From: a virus | IMG/VR virus record: IMGVR_UViG_3300021090_000723 | Span: 1-64,000 of that record | Reading direction: 5' to 3' (one strand) | DNA: 64,000 nucleotides | Position numbers and translations under genes: made by a program | In this document: one piece after another, positions 47,404 to 60,300 of the stretch | How the letters are laid out: each line of letters starts with the position of its first letter | Position numbering within the stretch: position 1 is the first letter of the stretch | The notes under the pieces: model-generated | Databases searched by the model: none | What the model saw: the letters and a program-made list of their open reading frames with translations, nothing else | Told to the model about the DNA's origin: nothing

Positions 47404-47621
47404 CCGGGGATGAGCTTCGCCACCGCAATGGCGCCCGCGAGCAGGCCGACACCGACGGCGGCGCCGACGATGGGCCCAACGGTCGCGACGGCCGTGGTCG
47501 TGAGCGCGCCGATCACAACGCCGCCCCAGAATCCGGTGAGCGGGTGCTTTTTGATGTACTGGCGGAAGAAGCCCCACTCTTCATCGAACTTCTTCTGCGC
47601 CTCACCTGTGTTCAGCGACAT
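47400..47621 (-). CDS. holin candidate
   Basis: 73 aa from ATG 47621 (MSLNTGEAQKKFDEEWGFFR). Two hydrophobic stretches, about residues 30-49 (GFWGGVVIGALTTTAVATVG) and 51-70 (IVGAAVGVGLLAGAIAVAKL). Small size, two membrane passes and a place between endolysin and spanins fit a class II holin. Confidence 0.6.
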   Translation of the reverse strand: MSLNTGEAQKKFDEEWGFFRQYIKKHPLTGFWGGVVIGALTTTAVATVGPIVGAAVGVGLLAGAIAVAKLIPG

Positions 47622-47623
47622 GG

Positions 47624-48169
47624 TCAGACCTCCTTGTTGGGCGAATCGCCGCCCGCGATCATGCCGGTCACGATGTGGACCGGCTTCACTTCCGTTGGCT
47701 GGAGCTTGTAGATCGGACGACGGCAGGCATGGAGCCGCGCCTTCTCCTTCGCGACGATCGTCACGGCATCGCCCTGGTTCCCGCCCAGGCAATAGAAGCG
47801 CGTCTCGTCCTCGCCGACATACAGCGCCACGTGGCCGCCGCCTTGCCGCTGGAACGTGAGCACGTCACCGAGCGATGGCTCCGGCGAGGCCACGCCGAAG
47901 GTCGCCCAGGACAGCGCGCGCAGCGGGACGGCGGGCGGGTTCTTGCCTGCGCGCTTGGCGATCAGCGCCATGAAGAGGCCGCACCACGGGACATCGTCGC
48001 CCGTGTAGCCGGCGTGATCGAGCCCGGTCTCTTTCGCCCACGCCATGATGGTCGGGTTGTTGCCCGGGCCAGGCGTCTCCAGGGTTCCGTAGAGCTTGAC
48101 GGCATGGACGACCATCAAGGGGCCGGTCAGGGCTGCGAGCCACGCGAATTGGGATGGCAGGGTGCTCAA
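47624..48169 (-). CDS. endolysin, TIGR02594/CHAP-like
   Basis: 181 aa from the TTG at 48169 (GAGGA about 10 bp upstream). DVPWCGLFMALIAKRAGKNP gives the catalytic Cys, GGGHVALYVGED the His, and YCLGGNQGDAVTIV the third motif, as in TIGR02594 cell-wall amidase/peptidases. No signal peptide is visible, so it needs the holin. C-terminal part (HACRRPIYKLQPTEVK) is short. Confidence 0.8.
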   Translation of the reverse strand: MSTLPSQFAWLAALTGPLMVVHAVKLYGTLETPGPGNNPTIMAWAKETGLDHAGYTGDDVPWCGLFMALIAKRAGKNPPAVPLRALSWATFGVASPEPSLGDVLTFQRQGGGHVALYVGEDETRFYCLGGNQGDAVTIVAKEKARLHACRRPIYKLQPTEVKPVHIVTGMIAGGDSPNKEV

Positions 48170-48291
48170 GGCGGCTTTTCCTCACAGGTTTTGAGGGAAG
48201 CCGACGGACGAGCGCCGACGCGAACAATGACAACTTATCAGGCCCATGGGACCGTTGGTAGAGGGCGGCGTGATTCGCACCAGGGATGGCG

Positions 48292-48381
48292 ATGCGCCTG
48301 TACGATTATTGCGTGTGGCTCGTGTTCGGGGGACCGCTTCTTCTCGCGATCCTGGTCGGCCTCATCAAGGTCTTCGCCTAG
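48292..48381 (+). CDS. 29-aa hydrophobic micropeptide, opposite strand
   Basis: MRLYDYCVWLVFGGPLLLAI, LVGLIKVFA, ending TAG at 48379. AGGG lies six bases before the ATG (an earlier in-frame ATG at 48286 is too close). A single membrane helix. It sits in the 195-bp gap between endolysin and the giant gene (48170-48364) and overlaps the latter's 3' end by 17 bp. The rest of that gap shows no clear promoter or terminator. Could be an antiholin-type peptide, or chance. Confidence 0.4.
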   Translation: MRLYDYCVWLVFGGPLLLAILVGLIKVFA

Positions 48382-51300
48382 TCCGCTCCAGATATTCGGC
48401 GTTGAACATGCGGATGATACGTTCTTCCGCCTCGTTCAAGATCCGCACCTGCTCGTTGTAGCGCGGCCTCGCCATCCTGCCCTGCTCCAACGCCATCTTC
48501 GCCTGAGCGCGCGATGCCCTGATCTCGGACAGTTCCGTCCTGGCGTTGTTCGCGTCGTTGTAGAGCGAGAGCATTGCCCGATTCTCCTGGACGAAGCCAC
48601 GAGCCTCAGGTCTCCGGCCCTCGCGCTGGTAGTCCCTGGCATAGGCGCGCGACTGCTCGATCTTGTTGATCCGCTCGTAGAACGTCGCCTTGTCGATCCA
48701 GGGCGGCTTGGATGTGACGACGCGGCGCACGAAGGGGATGTCGTTGAACGTGATCGTGCTGGTCGGGTCGGCAAACTTCATGGGCAGATCGAGGAAGTTG
48801 CGCTCGTAGAACGTGCCTGCGGCGCCCCAGGCCACGCCGAACCCATAGTCCAGCCACTCGGGCGAAATCTCGATCAGTCCGGGCTCGACACCCGTTCCGC
48901 CCGAGGCCGTGCTCAGGAAGTCTGTGACCGCTTTGTAGGCGGGCGAGACCGAATTCCAATAGCGCTGGCTGTTCGGGACCTGTGGGCCGTACTGGGACTG
49001 CTCCGGCGCGATCGGCCGCCCGGCATAGTCCTTGTTCATGAAGAGATCGACGACCGGGTCCATGGTGGTGGGCGCGATCATGTTGAGCAGGTTCTGCGCG
49101 CCGCCAACCGGGTTGAACGAGTCCATGATGGTGATCGCGAGGTTGCCGGCCGACTCCAGCGGGTCCTTGCCACGCATAACCTCGGCGATCGAGCGGCCGA
49201 CGCCGTAGAAGATGTTGTAGCCGTAGGGCAGCGGGATCTTCGCCGCCACTCCGCCCTCGCTCGGCGTCATGACGATCAGGTTCCGGCTCTTATCGAACGG
49301 CGTCACCTTGTCGTAGAGCAGCTGGCCGTCATCGTCCTCATCGCTGACAAAGGCGTTGAGGAAGTCCAGCAGGAAGCCGGTCAGCACCGCGAACGCTGCA
49401 ACCTTGCGCACGCGCGGGGACTTCCAGGCGGTGAGCAACGTCGCGGTGCCTTGGATGCTCGCGTTATAGAACAGGTAGAGGCTGTTCATCAGCGGGCCCC
49501 ACGAGCCGCGGCGGTTGAAGTTCACCGTCAGGTTCTTGGCGAGAGACGCCGCCTTCGCCGGGGTGAAGCCACGCTCGCGCGCGTTCTTGTAGGCCGAGAG
49601 ACGGATGGCGTTTTCCACCCCGATGTTCGTGTTCTCGATGATGCGGCCGAGCGTCTTCATCGCCATGATCGGGTTGAGCTTGGACGTGCCGATCTCCCGC
49701 ATCTGACCGTCCAGGCGCTTCCGTAGCTCGAGCACGTCTTCCATCTGGTTGAAGTAGACGCGCCCGCCGTTCTCGCGGAACTCCTGGGCCCAACGGTCCC
49801 ACTCGGCCTGGTCCTTCGCCATCCACGGCATCAGGGTTTTGCCCGGCTCCGCCTTGAACGCGCTGCGGCTCGATGCCACCAGCGCCTTGCGGTAGTCCTT
49901 CACCGTTCCCTTGGTGATGCCCTTGATGTCGCCGTGCGCCTGGATGTTCGAGAGCGCGGTCTGCGCATCGCGGAAGGCGTTCGTGATGACGAACTCCGGG
50001 TTGAGCGTCGTGTTCACGTGGCTGAGAATCCGGTTGATCGCGCCAAAATTCCGGATCAGCAGGCTGATCTGATCCTGCCCCAGGCCCTTCAGGCCCTGGG
50101 CGAGATCGCGCGCGACCGGGTTGTTGCGGTTGAACGTGATGCGATGCTCTTGCCCGTCGATCTTGGTGGACAACGTGTACGGAGCATCTTCGGCGAGGAT
50201 GCGCCGGACCGGCCAGTATTGGACCTCCTGGCGGGCCTTGATCCACACCGGCCGCATCGCGACCTTGTCGACCTTCCAGAAGTTCTCGTTGGGCGCGGCC
50301 TTCGCCAGTTCGTAGATCGCGTTGCCGATACGATTGTTCTCTCCACGGATGATCGCTTCCTCGGCCTGCATGAACGCATAGGCCAGGATGTCACGCGCTG
50401 GCGACTGACGGCCGAAGGCACGGTGCGATTCCTTGCCCTTGACGTCGAAGCCCTTGCCCGGGCGCGGGCGGTCGGCCTCGACCTCAGGGTCCAGTTCGGC
50501 CACGCCGCGCAGCGGGACATAGTCGCGATAGGTGGCGCGCCAGGCCTCGGCCTGCTCTTCCGACATAAGACCCGCTTCGACGCGCGTGTTCAGCGCGAAG
50601 GCCAGGACGTCGTCGACCATGCCTGCCAGGGCGTCGAAGTCCGCGCGCCGGCCGGTCTTATCGACCTCGTCCATGATGCCGCGCGCATCTTCATCGCTCA
50701 TGCCCGAGCCAGCGATGCCCTCTTCCCGGAACTTCGGGTTGATCTCATTGATCCGCGCGTTGCGTTCCGGCGCGTGCCGGGCATAGAGGAACGTCTCAAG
50801 CTCTTCCCGGCTGATGCCGCGCTCGTGCATGGCGAGCACAAGCGGCCGGATTTGGCGCTCGAACAGATCCTCCAGCTTCGCGCCCTTGCGGCCGGACGAC
50901 AGTTCCTCGGCCAGATAGGCGTTCTCTTCCTCCGTGAGCGGACGACCCAGCATCTGCTCGATCGCCGCCTGCATGCGCGCGACCTTGAGATAGCGGTCCT
51001 GGAAGCCCACGCGCCACTTGTCGAACGACGCATTGATGGCGGAGAGCGAAGCGGCGCCCTTCAGCCGCTCCATCAGGGAGAGGTTCGAGTTGCGGAGATA
51101 GTCCACCACGCTCGGCTGCGGGGAGTCGGTGAACATCGTGAAGGCGTTCGCGCCGGGTGGCATGCGGCGGGCGAACAGGCCCTGGCCCTCCATCACGGAC
51201 TCGCGCATGGCAGGCGTCACGTCGAGCGAGTGCACGTCGATCACGCCCTGCTTCTTCTGTGGGTGGGTCTCGGCCACGGTCCACGACGGCTCCGATTCCT

Positions 51301-54300
51301 TGCCGGTGTCGATCTTGGTGGTCCCGACCTTCGCGTCCCACTTCTTGGCGTACCGGTTCAGGAACTGGGGCACGATCCTGTCGTAGAAGCCCTTCATGCC
51401 CTCGCCGCCGACGGTCAGGTCGAGGCCGGAGATTTCACGCACGCGCACACCAAGTCCGGCTGACCGCCCCTCTACTGGTGTTACAGCCAACAGCTTATCG
51501 GCAAGCTCCGCTCCGACCAGTTCCGCCAAGTCATCGCGCGACTCGATCTGACGATTGATGGCCTCCTCATTGCGCTTCCCGTAGGCAATGAGGTGCCCAC
51601 GTTCGAATGGCCCGTCCATCCGCGGGCGCCCAATCCCGCCGCTGACGTTGTCTGTCAGCCGGAGGCTGTTGACGTGCTTGGCAAGATTGTACCGCTCAGC
51701 CTGCTGCGCACCGGTCGTCCAGGCGAGGCGGTCGTAGCCGTTCTCGGCGGCGTAGCGCAGCATCCGCTTGAGGGCGATCTCGTGCCAGGTCGACTTGAAC
51801 GGCGCGTCCGGGACGCCGGTGCGCTTCTCGATCGCCTCGCCTTCCTTGATCGTCCAATTCGTCGTGTCCATCGGCGCTTGATCGTCACGATTCCACGCCG
51901 GCCGCCGCCCATGCTTATCGCGGATGAATTCCTGCGCCTGGTCCAGCGTCGGTCGAGTGCCTACCAGTTCGCCTTGATCGTCGAAGATTGAAAAGACCGG
52001 CGAACGGGTTTCCTTGACGCTATAGCCCTGGCGTCTGCCCTTCTGATGCCAATCGCTCTGGATCTCCTCGATGAAGAGCACCCTCTTGCCGTCGGCGTCT
52101 GCGCGATCCTTGAAGCGCACATGGGCCAGGATATTCGCCTCATCGAAGTGACCTGAGCGGAACTGGCCGCTGAGCGCATCGATCGCGAGGCTCCTGTCGC
52201 CGGGATACCGGCGCCGCATGACATCGATCCAATGCGCGTCGTTTGGGCCCTCGTATTTTTTCGTGACGCTATTGAGCACGATCGGGTCATCCCAGGTCCC
52301 AACCTTATGGTCGCCGTAGAAGACCGTGACGTCGCCCTGGGTGGTCGACCGACGATTGCGCTCGATGCGGACCTTGGCCGGGTCGAAGGGCACGCCGATC
52401 TGCGGCAGCGTCAGCAGCAGTTCGCGGTAGTTCTCGCCGCCAGGGAGGGTTTGGGACTCAAACTTGGTGGCGCCGCCCTCGGCGACGATCCCGGCATCAC
52501 GATGGATCGCTTCACGCGCTTCGATGAAGTCCCCGAAGTCGCCCAACTCTCGACCAGCCCGGATGGCATTTACGCGAGTAACCACTCCGCGCTGGTCGTA
52601 ATGGAACGTGACGCTAGCATCGTCAGCGTCAAAGGCCATTTCCGAATAATACCGTTGACCCTCAGGTTGGATGGTCCTTTCTTCATCGGGGAGCCAATCC
52701 TCGATATTCTCCGGATAGGGTCCCTCATCGTCGCCAGGCGCGCGGCCCTTCTCGACCTCCTCGATCTGGACGTTGTTCTCGCGGATGAAGTCGAGCAGCG
52801 CCTGCTTCGTGACCGGTCCCTGCTGGGACTCGAGCCATTCGTTCACGCCGGTCCACTCGGTCTCGTCCTTCGTGATGCCGCGCGCGTTCTTGATGAAGGC
52901 CTGCCACTGGATGCCCGACGCCTTCTCCTGCTTGGAGGCCTCGATCGTGCGCGCGAGCGTCGAGAAGAACGGCGCCGGCGGCTGTGGCTTCAGGGCGAAC
53001 TTCGCCTCGGACCTGGTGGGCCCGGCCTTGCCGCGCTTGCCGATCCTGCCGGACTCGATGCGCTTGAAGATGTCCTCTGGCGTCTGGAAGCCGCGGCCGC
53101 GGAAGAAGTTGCGCAGGCCCTCGAAGAAATTGCGCACGCGCTGGAGAACCTTTGTCGCCAGGCCTGCCTTCGCGAATTCGTTGCTAGGCTCATAGTTCTG
53201 CGCCGCGAACGCGATCGTTTCCTCGGTCTGGACGTCGGGCTTGTAGTATTTGCCGACGATATCGAACGTCCGTTTCCACTTGTCTTTTGCGGCCGCTTCG
53301 AGTGTGGCCCACTCTGACTTGGTGAAGAAGCCGAGATTGCGCAGGCCGTGGATGACCTCATGCGTGATGGTGCCGAACGGGTCCTTGGTATCGAGCGCAA
53401 TGGTGATGAGGTTTTTTGTGATGTCGAAGTGGCCGTCGGCCTCGTGGCCCTCAGGGTCCGCAATCGCATCGGCCACGCGCACGGCGAGCGGAAGGTTGCG
53501 ATTGACCAGATAGGCGCGGAGATCGGCGGCCAGCTGCTCGCGCTTCGCCTCGAACTCGGGGCTGAATGTGAAGGTGACGCCGTCGCCGGTCTCGATGACC
53601 GGTGGCGCCTGCGGGAGCCTTAGTCTTTCAAGGCCTCTTCCAACGCCTTCTGGGCGCGCGCCCTCGCCTGCTCCACCTCTGGGCTCGACGGCAAGTCCTT
53701 GGTCCTCGCCAAGAATCTCCGCAATGCCATCGGCGAACTGAGTGGGGGCGGTTCCTCGATCAGATACATTGACGACTCCAATCGCTTTCAGCGGCGAGGC
53801 GATGGCCTCGGCCCCGGCTTGCGCCATCGTATCGAACGTGGCCGCAAGGCTTTCCGGAACAACAACGGATGAACGGTAATCGATGAGGCCGGCGCGCGCT
53901 AGACCCACCGCGAAGTTATGGCTGAAGTTGGCGACGGCGAGGTTGCGATCGAGGCCCCGCTCGCGGATCAGCGAACGGCCGACGCGGCCCTGGGCGTTCT
54001 GCGATTCTTGCAGCATCTTGTTCAGGATGTCGGAGGGGCTGGACCACAGCGTCAGGTCCAGATCGGCGAAGGCCCGGCGCGTCTCGGGGGTGAGACGGGC
54101 GGCGTGCCACTGCCCCTCCGTGGTGTGGGCGATCATCCAGTCCAAGCCAGGGAGATCCAGCAACGTCAGGTCTGCGAAGGACAGGCCGTATGGCATCGTG
54201 TGGTTATGGTGGAACACGATCCGCGCATCTGGCTTGCTGAGCGCATCCTCGATCTTGCCCCGGAGGTTCACATATGTGTCCTTGCCGGAGGTCTCCGCCG

Positions 54301-57300
54301 CGATGACCGTCTGGGTGGCCGGGTCGTAGGCCACGGCCGCTTCGGTCTTGGTGCGCTCACCGAAGGCGCGGAGCCAGTCGCCGATCGCCACGTTCACGGC
54401 TGCTGGCGTCTTGGCCTTCTTCTTCGCGACGAATTTCCCGAGGTCGTCGGCCAGGTCCGAATTGCCCTCCACGATCCGGCGCGCGAGCATGCCCTCGTCC
54501 CTCGGCGGCCGGGCGGGCGGCGCCAAGCCCAGGCCTTCGCCAGGCGCCTCGCTCAGGATGAAGCCGGCGGAGCGGCGCGGCGGGAGGTCCGGCTCGGGCG
54601 CCCCGGCCACGGGCTGGGGATCGGCCTCGATGAGGCCAAGCGCCTGGTCGATCTTGCGCTGACGCTTCAGCGCCGCCTGGTATTGGTCCTCGCGCTCGAA
54701 CGGGACCTTGACCAGTTCCTTGAAGTCCACGAGCTTCTTCTTCGCCGTGTCGATCTTGGCCTGGCGATAGTCGATCTCGCCTGGGCGGCTCTTGAAGAAG
54801 TTCTCGATGCGGCTGATGGCGCCCAACTTGAGCGACTGGAGATCGAGCTCCACCTTGTCGGTCATCTTGCCGTGGATCACGGCCTGCGGCTGGTAGTAGC
54901 CGTCGACCTCAACCGAGATCGGGAAGCCGTACATCTTGCCGATCGGGATGTCCTCGATCTCGGCGTTGCGCTTCCGGCCCTGGGCCTCGTTCTTGGACTT
55001 CTGGAGGTTCCAGGCCTTCTCGATGATGTCGGCCAGCGCCTTGGACGCATCGACGCGCTTCTCATAGACCGTGCCCAGGATGGTGTAGTGCGGCTTGTCC
55101 TTGCGTTCGAGGTAGGCGGCGTGGTCGGCTTTGACCCGCCCGCGCGCCTCTTCCATCCCGGCGATCTCGCCCGGCAGGCGGTGGATCTGCCACTCCATTT
55201 CGTGGATGTTGTCGTAGTGCGCACCGCGCAGGCGCGAGAGACGATCGACGTCCGAGTCCGCCTTCGCCTTGTCCAGGATCAGCGGGTTGCCCGCGGCGAG
55301 GGCCTTGGCCTCGGCGAACGACAGCACCTGCTCATCGATGTCTTCGGCCTCGCGGACCGAGGGATCGCCGCGCTTGATCTGGTTGATGAAGCGGGCCTTG
55401 CGCTCGACGGTCTGCCACATATAGGCGTCGAACGATCCTTCGGTGACGTAGCGGAAGAGGTCGATCTCTTCGTTCGTGTTGCCCTGACGCTCGATGCGGC
55501 CCTCGCGCTGCTCGATGTCCGATGGGCGCCACGAGGGGTCGACGTGGTGGAGCGCCTTCAGGCGGTCCTGCACGTTCGTGCCGATGCCCATCTTCTCGGT
55601 CGAGCCCAGCAGGATGCGCTTGCGGCCGGCGCGCACGTCGGCGAAGAGGTTCGCCTTCTTCTGATCGGTGTTGGCGTCCTGGACGAACGCGACATCGTTC
55701 GCGTTCACGCCCTTCTTGACCAGTTCCTCCTTGATGTCGCGATAGATGCTGTAGGCCACGTTCGACGGGACCGACATATCGCAGAAGATGATCTGGGTGT
55801 GCTTTTCCTTGGCGCCCGCCTTGTAGATGCGCGCCGCGTTGCTCGCGACCTCGGAGGCCTTCCGGACCTTTTCCTTCCTCGCGGCCGGGTCCACCACACG
55901 CAGATCGAGCGATGCCTTGCGGCCGTCGGTCGAGATCAGCAGCATGTTGTCTTCGTCGGGCGTCACCTCGCGCTTGCGGACCGCCTCGGCGCGCTCGCCG
56001 ATCTCCGCGATGTAGGCCTTGAGCGCATCGCTCGCGGGCACGATGATGGTCTTGGGCCCGCCGCCGCTGATCTTCGGGAGCTTCACCTGGCCGGTCGCGA
56101 TCAGGTCGTCCTTGCTCACCAGGTCCGAGAACTGCCGGTACATCGAGATCAGTTCGGGGATGTTGCGGAAGCGCGCGAAGCGGGTCTTCAGCATCGCCTT
56201 TCCGCCCTCGGGCGTGATCTCGGCTTGCGTGACGGTGTCGCCGAAGGTCGAGGCCCAGGCGTCGAAGTGCGAGAGGCCGCGCTCGGCCAGCCCGCGCGGC
56301 TGGAGATAGCGCTGCATCGTGTACATTTCGGCCATCGAGTTCGAGATCGGCGTGCCGGTCATGAACATGAGGCCGCGGCCCGGCGTCATCTTGTCGATGT
56401 ACTTGGTCTTCAAATAGAGATCGAACGCCCGCTGGCTCGACGGCGGGTTCATGTTCGTGATCTTCGTCGCGAATTCCAGGTTCTTGAACAGGTGGGCTTC
56501 ATCGACAAAGATGCCGTCGACCCCCATTTCCTCGAACGACAGGCCCCGGTCCTTGTCCTTGGCCTGCATCAGTTCGCGGAGCTTTTCCTCACGGCGCTTC
56601 TTCGCGGCTTCCAGCTGCTTGACCGTCGGGCTGCGGCCCCCGGTGTCGGTCTCGCGCGCGGCACGGATCAGGTCCGCATATTCGGCGATCTCGTCGCGGA
56701 TATAGTCAGCCTGGAACTTGGCCGACATGCCGACGCGCTCGAAACTGGAGTGCGTCATGATGATCGCGTCCCAGTTTCCGGCCGCCGCACGGGCGACGAA
56801 GCGACGGCGATTGTCGCCAGCGAAGGCGCGCTCGTCCGCCACCAGGATGCTGGCGTTCGGGTACAGCTGCATGAACTCGCGGCTGAACTGCTCCAGCATG
56901 TGGTTCGGGACGGAGAACAGCGGCTTGCTCAGCAGGCCTATGCGCTTGGCCTCCATGGCGGCCGCGATGGCCGTGAACGTCTTGCCGGCGCCCACCAGGT
57001 GGTCGAGCAGCGTGTTGCCCGAGACCAGGTAGCGCCAGACGGCCTTCTTCTGGGTGGAGCGCAGTTCGATCGTGCTGCTGGAGCCAGGAAGCGTCAGGTG
57101 ATCGCCGTTGAAGGTGGCGACCCGGAGGTTGTTGAAGTTGTCGTTGTAGAAGCGGGACAGCCGCGCACCGCGCTCTGGGTCCTTCCAGATCCACTTGGAG
57201 AAGCGCTCCTTGATGTCGTTCTGCTTTTCCTGCGCCACGATGGTGGCGTTCATGTCCGTGTGGGTCTTGCCCTCGGAGTCCTGCCAGGAAATGACGGTCG

Positions 57301-60300
57301 ACTTCTGGTTAAGCGCATCGCGGATGAGGTCGATGCCGCGGCGCGCGATCGACTTGCCCTCGGCGCGCGAGGTCGTCCAGTTGACCGACCAGGTCTGGGT
57401 GTTGGGCGCGGTGCCCTCCTGGGCAATGCGCACGTGCCAGGTCGCTTCCTTCGGCACGTATTCAACGATGGCCTCGGTCTCGAGCAGTTCGGAAATGAAC
57501 CCCTCGACGTCCGAGTTGGGAATCCACGGCGTGCCCATGCGCACCGCGATCTGAGACGGCTTCAGATCGACTGGCTGGACGACTTCGAGCGCCTTGACGT
57601 TCTCGGCCCACTCGGGCTCGCCCTTGGCAGCGTCACGCGCGAAGGCCAACTTTCCGCGCACGTTGCCCGAGAGATAGACCTCGGACGGCTCGTAGGCGCC
57701 GGTCGCCGGGTTCTTGAAGATGCGGCCCTTGAGTTCGTTGAGGAACGTGCTCGGCTGACGGCCCAGGATTTTTGCCATGTAGGGCACGTCGACTATGCCC
57801 TTCATGTTCATGGACGCGATCAGCGCCTCGTCCGGCGTGTTCACGCGGAGGATTTCGCGCGTCGGCTCGACCACGCGATCGGTGAAGATCGGGCCTTTGA
57901 TGCCCTCGTTCTTCTCTTCATCGAAGCGCTCGAGCGCGGAGACCAGCGCCGCGTCCGGATCGTCACGGAACGCCAGCATGTTCGGGTAGCGGCGGTATTC
58001 GCGCACCTCACCGTCCGGCATCGTGCGCCGGCTGATCTGAACCTGGTTGATGTAGCCGAACGCCTTGACGAACTGGGCGTAGAGTTTCCCCAGTTCCTTC
58101 TGCGGCGCGACCCACGGGGCCGTGCCCTTGCCTTCCCACTCGCCGCGCTGCGCGGTCAAGATCTCGCGGGCCTTGTCGCGGAGCCTGATGAGCAGGCGCA
58201 CGCGCCCGGCCTGGCCGTCGGAGAGTTCGACCGGCACGGAGGATTGCAGCACGCGCTGGAACAGCTTGCCGTCACGTTCGAAGAAGGCGTTGTCCTTCAC
58301 CGTGTCGGGCGGCGGCGCCAGGTCATCGTATGTGTCCACGTCCCCGGCCTCGGGATCGAAGCGGAGCGCGGACTTCTCCATCATGGCCTGGACGGCATTG
58401 GCGATCTTCTCGCGCAGGCCCGTTGCCGTTCCGGTAACGGTGTATTCGTCCTCGCGGTACATGCCGCGCGTGACGGCGTTCGTCCCCAGGATCATGTTGG
58501 GGTTGTCTTTGAAATACTGATTGACCGTCGCCGGGCTCGTGCCGACGCGGAACTCCTTGGCCTCCAGCCAATCCGGCTTCCCGGCAGGCTCGCCCTCCTT
58601 CCGCTTACGGATGAACAGGATGTCCGTGACGACTTGGGTCCCGGCGTTCTCCTTGAAGGCGGTGTTGGGGAGACGGATGGCGCCGATCAGGTCGCCGCCG
58701 GCGTCCCGGATCATGGTGCGCGCGGTCTTGTCCTGCGAGTCCATCGTGTAGCGGCTGGTCACGAGCGCAAGCACGCCGCCAGGTTTGACCAGCTTCAGGC
58801 TCTTGAAGATGAAGTAGTTGTGCAGGCTGAGCGGGCGGCCCTTATTGTACATCTTGTCGGCCGGGCGAATGTCGCCGAACGGCACGTTGCCGATGACAAG
58901 GTCCACGCTGTCTTCCGGAAGCGCGGTGTCCTCGAAGCCCTGCACGAAGATGCGCGCCTCGGGGTAGAGCGCTCGCGCGATCTTGCCGGTGACGTCGTCA
59001 AGCTCCACGCCGATGAACTTCGGATCGCTGCCCTTCGGGCGCATGCCCATGAAGTTGCCGATGCCCATGCCGGGTTCGAGCACGTTGCCCGAGCCGGTGA
59101 AGCCGAGTTCGGTCACGCCGTCCCAGATGCCGCGAACCACATCCTGGCTGGTGTAGTGCGCGTTGATGGTGGTCGCGCGAGCCGACGCGAACTGCTCCGG
59201 CGTCAGCATGGCCTTCAGCTGCTCGCGGTAGGGGATCAGGCCGTAGTCGAGCCCGCGGCCCTCATCGAAGATCTTGGCGAGGCCCGTGGCGCCCCAGCCC
59301 ACGTAATGGGCAAGCTGCTCCTGGTCCTCACGGCTGGCGAGTTGCCCGCCCTTCTCCAGGTCGAGAGCGACCCGGATGGCTTCGATGTTCTTGACGATGC
59401 GCTGGGCTGGACTGCCGGTGGCATAATCGGCGTCTTCAGCGATGCGGAAGTTTAGTCCTCGTATCCCCCGCTTGGCCCGATCCCCGAGGCTTCCCTCTCG
59501 CTCATCGGGAGATACTCCCTCAGGGCGTCCGACTCCGCCATCAGGAGGGCGCTCCGCTCCAGCTTGATCCGTCTCTCCAGAGGCTCGTCCTGGCTCACTT
59601 GCGGAAGTTGGCTGTTGACCCAGTTCGCTATCGATTCCGATAGGTCCTGGACCCTCTGCTCCAGCTTCCCCTCCGCCTTCAGGCCCGCGAACTCCTGTGG
59701 TCGGTGCACCCGCAGGTGCCCTTCCACCTTGCTCCGGTAGCTTTCCGGGCTGACCTTTTGCACGTTTTTCCCTTTCGAGCTCGGCCCAGCGCTTCGGAAT
59801 ATCGATCTTTTTGAGCGCTTCTTCAACTGCCTGCTTGGAGTCGGGCAGCGGCGTGTAGGTCTTTTCCTTGAGCGATCCGTCCTCGTTCCACTCCAGCTGG
59901 TCGAGCAGGCCGCGCCACATCAGGGCGAAATTGGCGCGCTCTTCCTCGGCGGGATAGGGCGTGCCGCGATAGCCGGCTTCCTTGGTCGTCTGGCCTTCCG
60001 CCACCCAGCCATTGACCAGGTAGGGCGAGGTCTGCCCCTTGGCGGCCAGTTCATCGTAGATGAAGGACTCGAACGAGCGCGCCCACAGTTCCTCGGGCCG
60101 CACCCAGTATTTGCCAAGCTCTTGGGCGTTGCGCTTGAACTTGGTCGTGAGCTTCGCGCTCCACCCCTCGTTCTGCCAAAGGTGGTCCACGTACTGCTCG
60201 GCGGTCTTGAGCGGGCCCAGGCCTTGCCTGCCCCGGATGTGCGACCGGCCGGTGAGCAGATTGTCGACCATCTTGATCGCACCCTCCACGTCCCAGGTGT

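Noticed and set aside
53918-59455. 1845-codon open frame on the plus strand opposite the giant gene
   Set aside because: Arg/His/Leu/Val-rich antisense composition typical of GC-rich codon bias, no domain, no credible start. The minus-strand frame has clear helicase and methylase motifs.
59452-59826. Longer form of the nested gene starting at ATG 59826
   Set aside because: The first 21 codons are Lys/Arg/Ser-rich and cover giant-frame sequence that still looks like a domain; the GTG at 59763 has the better ribosome site.
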